The position numbers were made by a program, and so were the translations under genes. Source: Anaerolineae bacterium (GTDB lineage Bacteria > Chloroflexota > Anaerolineae > Aggregatilineales > Aggregatilineaceae). Taken from it: a stretch of 64,000 nucleotides of DNA. Shown here in pieces: positions 58,746 to 64,000 of this stretch; position 1 is the first letter of the stretch; every line of letters starts with the position of its first letter. The stretch is from assembly GCA_023382715.1 (NCBI GenBank), contig JAHDWP010000014.1, forward strand, positions 1 through 64,000, given 5' to 3'. Below the pieces are notes generated by a model, which saw only the letters and a list, made by a program, of their open reading frames with translations, was not told where the DNA came from and did no database searches.

Positions 58746-59513
58746 TCACGCCTCCGGCGGTCGCCAGCCGGGCCAGCCGCGTGCCTGCCAGGCGATGTAC
58801 AGGGCGACAGCTCCGGCAGTGGCCACGTTCAGGCTTTGCACATGGCCGCGCATGGGCAGCGTCACGCGCAGGTCGCAGGTGTCGCGCACCAGGCGGCGCA
58901 GCCCTTCGCCCTCGCTGCCCAGCACGAGGGCCAGCGGACGGTTGAGGTCCACCCGGTCGGGCGTCAAAGCGTCCGGCCCGATGTCAAGACCGACCAGCCA
59001 GACGTTCTCCTCTTTCAGGCGGCGCATGGCTGTGACCAGGTTGGTGACAACGGCCACGCTCATGTGCTCGACTGCCCCCGACGACGCGCTGACCACGGCG
59101 GGCGTCACGCCGACGCCGCGCCGTTCCTGCAGCACTACGCCGTGCACTCCCACCGAGTCCGCCACGCGCAACAGCGCGCCGACGTTCTGCGGGTCCTTGA
59201 GCAGATCGAGCATCAGCAGAAAGGGTGGCTCGCCGCGCTCCTGGCACGCGCGGAGCATGGCGTCCAGGCCGACATAGGGGTAGTCGCCCGCACGCATGGC
59301 GACGCCCTGATGGTTGGCGTTCCTGGCCAGGTCGTCTACCACGCGGCGCGGCACATAGCGCACGCTCACGCCGCGCTCTTGCGCCAGGGCCAGCGCGCTC
59401 TCAAGCGCCCCTTTTTCGTCCGCGCCTTCGGCTACCAGCAATTGCTGGAAGGTGCGCCGCCCCGCGCGCAGGCTTTCCAGCACAGGCCAGCGTCCATACA
59501 GATATTCGGCCAT
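58746..59513 (-). CDS. rlmB: 23S rRNA 2'-O-methyltransferase, TrmH/RlmB family
   Basis: The 255-residue SPOUT enzyme has an N-terminal substrate-binding part (YLYGRWPVLESLRAG) and the three SPOUT motifs: LLKDPQNVGALLRVADSVG, VLGSEGEGLRRLV and LPMRGHVQSLNVATAGAVAL. It methylates a ribose of 23S rRNA (G2251 in E. coli for RlmB), though other TrmH-type targets are possible. It follows cysS by 94 bases, an arrangement often seen (cysS-rlmB). Confidence 0.88.
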   Translation of the reverse strand: MAEYLYGRWPVLESLRAGRRTFQQLLVAEGADEKGALESALALAQERGVSVRYVPRRVVDDLARNANHQGVAMRAGDYPYVGLDAMLRACQERGEPPFLLMLDLLKDPQNVGALLRVADSVGVHGVVLQERRGVGVTPAVVSASSGAVEHMSVAVVTNLVTAMRRLKEENVWLVGLDIGPDALTPDRVDLNRPLALVLGSEGEGLRRLVRDTCDLRVTLPMRGHVQSLNVATAGAVALYIAWQARGWPGWRPPEA

Positions 59514-59607
59514 CCCCGATGCTCTCCCCGATCAGGGCAGGGCGCATCCAGGCGCCCTGCCGCTCGCTTGCGGTGCGATCCGATTGCCCGCCAGGCCGTC
59601 TCGCCGG

Positions 59608-61074
59608 CTAGTTCGCGCGCCAGACGGTGCCATCGGCCCGATCTTCGAGCGCCACGCCCAGCGCCGCGAGCTGATCGCGGATGCGGTCGGCGGTGGCGAA
59701 ATCCCTGGCGGCGCGGGCTTCGGCGCGCATGTCAACCAGCAGGCGGATCAGCCCCGTCTCGCGCTCGGCGCTGGCCGCGCTGCCAGCGGCTGCCTCGTCC
59801 GGGATGATGCCTAGCACGTCGCCGCCAAGCTCGCGATAGGTCGCGTCAATCGCTTCCAGCACGGCTTGTCCGACGGGTTGGCCGCTGTTGAGCAGCGTGT
59901 TGACTTCGCGCGTCAGGTCGTGCAGCGCGGCGATGCCGCCCGGCGCGTTGAAATCGTCATCCAGCGCGTCAATGAACTTCTGGCGGGTGCCGGCCAGCAC
60001 GTCCAGGAAGGCCGCGCCGGCGTTGCCCGGCGCAGCGGTGCGGAGCTTCTCACGGGTGAGGCGCACTGCGCTGTACAGGCGCTCCCAGCCCCTGCGCGCG
60101 CCGTCCAGCGCCTCTTCGCTGAAGACAACCGGGTTGCGGTAGTGGCTGGTGAGGATGAAGGTGCGCAGCACCTCGGCCCGGTGCAGCTTGAGCGCATCCT
60201 TGATCGTGTAGAAGTTGCCCAGGCTCTTGGACATCTTGATCGGGATGCCGAACTCATCGGGCACGGTCAGGCTGCCGACGAGCATCCAGAAGCGGGCGAA
60301 GGGGGCGTCGTTGGCCGCCTCCGACTGGGCGATTTCGCACTCGTTATGCGGGAAGATGTTGTCTACGCCGCCGCCGTGAATGTCGAACGTCACGCCCAGA
60401 TATTTCTTGGCCATGGCCGAGCACTCGATATGCCAGCCGGGGTACCCCACACCCCACGGGCTATCCCAGCGCAGGATGTGCTCCGGCTCGGCAGCTTTCC
60501 ACAGGGCGAAGTCCTCGACGTGCCGCTTGTCATCGCGCAGGTCAACGCGCGCGCCGGCTTCCTGTTCTTCCAGGCGGCGGTTGGACAGCTTGCCGTATTC
60601 CGGCCAGCGATGAACGTCGAAGTAGACGTTGCCGCGCTCGGTGACATAGGCGTAGCTGTGCGCGATGAGCGTCTCGATCATGGCGATCTGTTCCGGGATG
60701 TGCCCGCTGGCGCGCGGGCTGATGTCGGGCCGCAGCACTCCCAGCGCGTCCATATCCTCGAAATAGCTGCGCGCGTAGGTCTCGACGATCTGCATGGGCA
60801 GCGCCTGCGACTGGCTCGCTTTCTTCAGGATGCGATCTTCGCCGGAGTCCAGCAGATGTCCGACATCGGTCAGGTTCTGCACGTACAACACGTCGTAGCC
60901 GCGAGAGCGCAGGTAGCGCACGACGACATCGAAGGAGATGTAGGTCTTGGCGTGGCCTACGTGCGCGTGATCGTATACCGTCGGGCCGCAGACGTACATG
61001 TGTACCTTGCCCTCGTACAGCGGCTCGAACGGCATCTTCTCACGGTGCAGGACGTTGTAGATGTGCAGTGACAT
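59608..61074 (-). CDS. cysS: Cysteinyl-tRNA synthetase
   Basis: The 488-residue class I synthetase contains [19 protein letters not shown] with the HIGH-type motif and a zinc Cys, [10 protein letters not shown] (zinc Cys), [18 protein letters not shown] (zinc His and Cys), and MSKSLGNF (KMSKS). The C-terminal domain with [28 protein letters not shown] is typical. It charges tRNA-Cys. ATG at 61074 is preferred to 61089 because AGGATT lies eight bases ahead. Confidence 0.95.
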   Translation of the reverse strand: MSLHIYNVLHREKMPFEPLYEGKVHMYVCGPTVYDHAHVGHAKTYISFDVVVRYLRSRGYDVLYVQNLTDVGHLLDSGEDRILKKASQSQALPMQIVETYARSYFEDMDALGVLRPDISPRASGHIPEQIAMIETLIAHSYAYVTERGNVYFDVHRWPEYGKLSNRRLEEQEAGARVDLRDDKRHVEDFALWKAAEPEHILRWDSPWGVGYPGWHIECSAMAKKYLGVTFDIHGGGVDNIFPHNECEIAQSEAANDAPFARFWMLVGSLTVPDEFGIPIKMSKSLGNFYTIKDALKLHRAEVLRTFILTSHYRNPVVFSEEALDGARRGWERLYSAVRLTREKLRTAAPGNAGAAFLDVLAGTRQKFIDALDDDFNAPGGIAALHDLTREVNTLLNSGQPVGQAVLEAIDATYRELGGDVLGIIPDEAAAGSAASAERETGLIRLLVDMRAEARAARDFATADRIRDQLAALGVALEDRADGTVWRAN

Positions 61075-61124
61075 AGCAATAATCCTCATGCTGGCGCGCG
61101 GCAGAACAAGTCGCCGCCGTGTAG

Positions 61125-61153
61125 ATTGTAGCGTACAAGCAGCGACTCGTTAA
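61125..61153 (-). promoter_or_regulatory. Promoter of cysS
   Basis: Minus-strand TTAACG (61153-61148), a 17-base spacer and TACAAT (61130-61125). Confidence 0.65.
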
Positions 61154-61184
61154 GGCTTGATGTCGCGCCCGTCTCTGGCGGATG

Positions 61185-62249
61185 TCAGCGGCGCAGCGAG
61201 CCTTCGGGCTGGGCGAAGTACATGCGCCCAGCGCTGGTGACGATATAGCGTGTGACCAACACGGGGATGGTGCGATCCATGTAGCGCTTGCCGTCCTCGA
61301 TGACGATCATCGTGCCATCTTCGAGATAGCCGACGCCCTGATCCAGCTCGCGCCCTTCCATGACGACGTGGATGTCAATGACCTCGCCGGGCAGGAAGAT
61401 GGCTTTGACCGCGTTGGCCAGCTCGTTGATGTTCAGCACCATGACGCCCTGCAGCTCGGCCACGCGATTCAGGTTGAAGTCGTTGGTCATCACGGGGATG
61501 TTGCGCTGCCTGGCCAGCAGCACCAGCTTCTCATCCACTTCATCCGCGCCCGGAATATCGTCGTCAATGACGCGGACGGGCGTGCGGCTGCGCTGCTGAA
61601 GCTCGCTCAGCACTTCCAGGCCGCGCTTGCCCCGGTTGCGGCGCAACATCTCCGGCGAGTCGGCTACGTGCTGCAACTCGTTGAGCACGAAGCGCGGCAC
61701 CAGCAGCGCGCCCTGGATGAATCCGGTCTGGCTGATGTCCAGGATGCGCCCGTCAATGATCACGCTCGTATCGAGCAGAACTTCGCCGGTCGCCCCGCCG
61801 GGCAACATGCGCAGCGCGCTGGGGCTGGCGCGCAGCAGCCCTCCGAACAGCGCGAAGACATCCTGGGCGCGCAGCGAAAAAACCGTGATGCTGATGTACA
61901 CGGTGACCAGGGCGATGATCGTTGGCAGGAGTTGCCCGAACGGGTGGGGCAGCAACGAGAGCGGCCAGGCGAACATCGCCGCGACCGCCATGCCCAGGAT
62001 CAGGCCCACCAGCGCGCTGACCAGCTTCTCAGGTGGCGCCTTGAGGATGGCGCGGCGGGCCGTACGCGCCGGATACGTGGTGATCCAGGGAGTGATGATC
62101 AGGCCCATCAGCGCGCCCATCAGCGAGAACGTCAGGCCGCTCGCTTCGGGGGGGAGATTCAGCGCGTCTGAAAGATCAATGCCGAGGAGCGCGCCAAGCA
62201 GGGTGAACACCATCATGCCCACCAGGCGCAGGAAGAAGTCTGGACTCAT
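61185..62249 (-). CDS. YacL-like membrane PIN-TRAM protein
   Basis: The 354-residue protein has four helices in the first 130 residues, then a PIN nuclease domain (about 155-280) with LLDTSVIIDGRI, the acidic DEVDEKLV and MTNDFNLNRVAEL, and a C-terminal TRAM domain with EGRELDQGVGYLEDGTMIVIEDG. This is the same order as Bacillus YacL, a predicted membrane-bound RNase. Residues of the PIN active site are kept. The start at 62249 has GGAG nine bases upstream. A weak promoter (TTGACG, 17 bases, TTACAG) lies at 62492-62464. Confidence 0.85.
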   Translation of the reverse strand: MSPDFFLRLVGMMVFTLLGALLGIDLSDALNLPPEASGLTFSLMGALMGLIITPWITTYPARTARRAILKAPPEKLVSALVGLILGMAVAAMFAWPLSLLPHPFGQLLPTIIALVTVYISITVFSLRAQDVFALFGGLLRASPSALRMLPGGATGEVLLDTSVIIDGRILDISQTGFIQGALLVPRFVLNELQHVADSPEMLRRNRGKRGLEVLSELQQRSRTPVRVIDDDIPGADEVDEKLVLLARQRNIPVMTNDFNLNRVAELQGVMVLNINELANAVKAIFLPGEVIDIHVVMEGRELDQGVGYLEDGTMIVIEDGKRYMDRTIPVLVTRYIVTSAGRMYFAQPEGSLRR

Positions 62250-62716
62250 TGAAGATGTCTCCCTGGCCGCTTCTTTGCCCCCGCCGGATGATGAGATGCT
62301 TGGCGGTCCAGCCGCGCCCTTTCTGGCACAAGCGTGCCCGGGCGATCTGGGGCTGGCGCAGGCAAATGCGCGCCGTTGTGATAAGGCCTGTCGAGATAAG
62401 GACCCGGCTTGTCCGGCATAAGCGCCAGACCAGTCTGCAAGCCGGCGTCCGCTGTCACTGTCACTGTAACATGGAACGGGACAGCGCGTCAAAGGGATAA
62501 GACGAATGGCGGCAGCACGCTAACCGAAAGATCGCCCACTGAAGCGCCTGGTCAGGAGAGGTTGGGGGCCGTCTGAGAAGTTGTCTCTCTCACTCCGGGC
62601 CTCTTCCCTGCGATGACAGGAGATGCGGTGAGCGCGCTTTGTGCCCCGCTTCTCATTGGGGAAGAGGCCGGGGTCGGCCCAAGGCCGGCGCCCGGCTTCT
62701 CTCAAACCGCCGTAGA
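62250..62716. other. Gene-free stretch upstream of the PIN-TRAM gene
   Basis: No gene is supported on either strand. Besides the weak promoter at 62464-62492 (minus), only GC-rich inverted pieces near 62660-62700 (GGCCGGGGTCGGCC, GGCCGGCGCC) are visible, just downstream of tRNA-Leu; they might end that transcript but lack a T-run. Confidence 0.5.
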
Positions 62717-62799
62717 TAGGGCAGGTGAGATTCGAACTCACACGAGGTCACCCTCAGCGGATTTTAAGTCCGCGGCGTCTACCGTTCCGCCACTGCCCC
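62717..62799 (-). tRNA. tRNA-Leu (anticodon TAA)
   Basis: Minus-strand cloverleaf of 83 bases: GGGGCAG acceptor with CTGCCCT, D-arm TGGCGGAACGGTAGACG, anticodon stem GCGGA/TCCGC around CTTAAAA, a long variable arm, and T-arm GTGAGTTCGAATCTCAC. The long variable arm marks it as class II; anticodon TAA reads UUA/UUG. The CCA is not encoded, unlike tRNA-Val. Confidence 0.95.
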
Positions 62800-62816
62800 G
62801 TAAAAATCTGCGCTGA

Positions 62817-62845
62817 AGTGTAGCACGAGCGATCCGCCCGGTCAA
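62817..62845 (-). promoter_or_regulatory. Promoter of tRNA-Leu
   Basis: Minus-strand TTGACC (62845-62840), a 17-base spacer and TACACT (62822-62817), 17 bases before the tRNA. Confidence 0.8.
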
Positions 62846-62862
62846 AGTGCGCGCGGCGGGGT

Positions 62863-62950
62863 GCGTCAGTGCCGCGCGGGGGTGAGGTCAGCTAGGGCGC
62901 AGCAGAGCAGCGCCCCTACCGCCTGACAGATTTTGCACGCACCCGTGCAG
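62863..62950 (+). repeat. Interspersed repeat, family A, copy 4
   Basis: GCGTCAGTGCCGCGCGGGGG, GTGAGGTCAGC, AGGGCGCAGCAGAGCAGCG, CCCCT, then tail CGCCTGACAGATTTTGCACGC. It closely matches the copies at 1-64 and 36600-36685 and ends near the stop of nth. Confidence 0.8.
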
Positions 62951-62966
62951 CGCGCACGGGCGAGTC

Positions 62967-63686
62967 TCACCGTTTGTCGGGGCGGACGCGCTGGAAATAA
63001 TCGCAGTAGGCGGTCAGGGGGCACACTTCGCAGCGGGGCCGCCGTGCCTGGCACACTTCGCGCCCGTGCCGGATGATGTTCAGGTGGCTGGCGTAGTAGT
63101 CTTCCGGCGGGATGATCGCCTCAAGCTCGATGTGGGCGCGCTCGGCGTTGGTCTTCGGGCCGATCAGGCCCAGCCGCCCGGTCACGCGGTGAATGTGCGT
63201 GTCCACCGGGAAGGCGGGCTTGTTGAAGACGAACAGCAGAATGATCGCCGCCGTCTTTGGGCCGATGCCGTTGAGCCGGGTCAGCCAGGCTTTGCCCGCC
63301 TCAACATCCAGATCGGCCAGGAAGTCGAGCGACAACTCGCTACGCTCGCGCGTGATGGTGTGCAGCGCTTCCTGGATGCGCGGCCCCTTCTGGTTGGCCA
63401 GGCCCGCCGGGCGAATGGTCTCGATGACTTCTTCTACGGGCGCGTCGCGCACCGCTTCCCAGGACGAAAAGTGCGCTTTGAGTGCGCCAAAGGCCCTGTC
63501 CCGGTTGGAGTCGGTGGTGCTCTGGCTCAGGATCGTGCTGACCAGCTCGTCTACCGGCGAAAGATGCTGCCGCCAGGTGGGATAGCCGTAGAGGTCTTCC
63601 AGCAGCTCGGCGATCTGCGCGTACTGCCTGCGGCGCAGGGCGAGCGTCTGCGGGTCAAGAGGAGTGGAATGATCAGGCGTTGGCAT
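62967..63686 (-). CDS. nth: Endonuclease III
   Basis: The 239-residue DNA glycosylase/AP lyase removes oxidised pyrimidines. LNGIGPKTAAIILLFVF is the helix-hairpin-helix with the catalytic Lys, PVDTHIHRV carries the catalytic Asp, and CQARRPRC, EVC and LTAYC give the C-x6-C-x2-C-x5-C iron-sulfur loop. Length is slightly above the usual 210-220. AAGGACG lies nine bases before the ATG. Family A repeat and the tRNA-Leu promoter follow it. Confidence 0.93.
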   Translation of the reverse strand: MPTPDHSTPLDPQTLALRRRQYAQIAELLEDLYGYPTWRQHLSPVDELVSTILSQSTTDSNRDRAFGALKAHFSSWEAVRDAPVEEVIETIRPAGLANQKGPRIQEALHTITRERSELSLDFLADLDVEAGKAWLTRLNGIGPKTAAIILLFVFNKPAFPVDTHIHRVTGRLGLIGPKTNAERAHIELEAIIPPEDYYASHLNIIRHGREVCQARRPRCEVCPLTAYCDYFQRVRPDKR

Positions 63687-63790
63687 GACTTCGTCCTTGG
63701 GTGAGCGCGAATCGTCAATGACGAGTCGGGAGTCACAGGAGCGCCCTGATTGGAGACACCGGCCTCCGGCTACGACGTATAAGGGTCCGG

Positions 63791-64000
63791 TCAGATAGTG
63801 AGTTCATCGTACAGCCGATCCAGGCTGAGGTCGGGGACGACGGTGTGGCGCGCGCGCAGGGTCAGCGTTGCAGCGGACACGCCCAGGCGGACAGCTTCGT
63901 CCAGCGGCATTTCGTGCAGCAGCCCGAAGATGATCGCCGCCGTGACCGCATCGCCGCTGCCGGTCGTGTCCACGACCTGTGTGCGCAGCGCGGCGATATG
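63791..64000 (-). CDS. PfkB-family sugar kinase, C-terminal part (cut by window edge)
   Basis: The visible 69 residues continue beyond the window. VVDTTGSGDAVTAAIIFGLL is the PfkB signature 2 with the catalytic Asp of the GxGD motif. LGVSAATLTLRARHTVVPDLSLDRL resembles pseudouridine kinases (PsuK), where 'AAxTLxsxxTVxPxLS' recurs, but ribokinase-like enzymes cannot be excluded. It ends 104 bases upstream of nth on the same strand. Confidence 0.75.
   Translation of the reverse strand, partial: HIAALRTQVVDTTGSGDAVTAAIIFGLLHEMPLDEAVRLGVSAATLTLRARHTVVPDLSLDRLYDELTI

Noticed and set aside
1-64000. Insertion sequence or prophage
   Set aside because: No transposase, integrase or phage gene is seen; repeats are short and intergenic.

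Overview
The window is GC-rich and gene-dense and looks chromosomal. It holds two tRNA genes, a ribosomal protein, an aminoacyl-tRNA synthetase and core housekeeping genes, with no rRNA, transposase, integrase, phage gene or CRISPR array. The gene content points to a bacterium of the phylum Chloroflexota, probably Anaerolineae-like: many large membrane proteins with Thr/Pro-rich 'TPTPT' linkers, TPR and TolB-propeller proteins, an LppX/LprG-type lipoprotein outside the actinobacteria, family-39 glycosyltransferases, and bacterial ubiquitin-like (E1/E2/JAB) genes. This is inference from family content; no 16S rRNA gene is present.

Layout. 0.3-3.5 kb: an esterase lipoprotein, a DUF1232 protein and two Wzz-type chain-length proteins. 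3.5-7.3 kb: a CpsD-like partner with a damaged P-loop, rmlA, a HAD phosphatase and rmlB, ended by a strong terminator. 7.4-12 kb: a zinc deacylase, a receiver/GAF protein, and an MFS transporter coupled to an LprG-like lipoprotein. 12.4-18 kb: a methionine operon (cobalamin-dependent metH plus a homocysteine methyltransferase/MTHFR fusion) under a SAM-I riboswitch. 18-25.4 kb: GT39 membrane proteins, homoserine dehydrogenase and companions. 25.6 kb: tRNA-Val. 25.7-33.6 kb: a three-gene cluster of two divergent kinase-like proteins and a TPR/SH3 membrane protein. 33.7-36.5 kb: an M20 peptidase, an OmpR-like regulator and rpsT. 36.8-41.9 kb: two paralogous membrane proteins followed by E2-like, JAB and E1-like genes, a small protein and a Nudix hydrolase. 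42-47 kb: an orphan response regulator and four related TPR-membrane proteins, two with TolB-type propellers. 47-55.9 kb: an exopolysaccharide operon (wecA-like, epimerase, two GT4, asnB, GT39). 56-58.5 kb: tsaE-tsaB-rimI-udg. 58.7-64 kb: rlmB, cysS, a YacL-like PIN-TRAM protein, tRNA-Leu, nth and a truncated PfkB kinase.

Themes. Two blocks serve surface polysaccharide: the 2-7 kb block supplies dTDP-sugar and length control, and the 47-56 kb block supplies lipid-linked assembly. Promoters are readable throughout as TTGnnn, 16-18 bp, TAnnAT. Intergenic spaces carry two interspersed repeat families. The most unusual locus is the E2-JAB-E1 operon at 38.5-41 kb. Close behind are the kinase/TPR cluster at 25.7-33.6 kb, the LprG/P55-like pair and the P-loop-damaged CpsD homologue.
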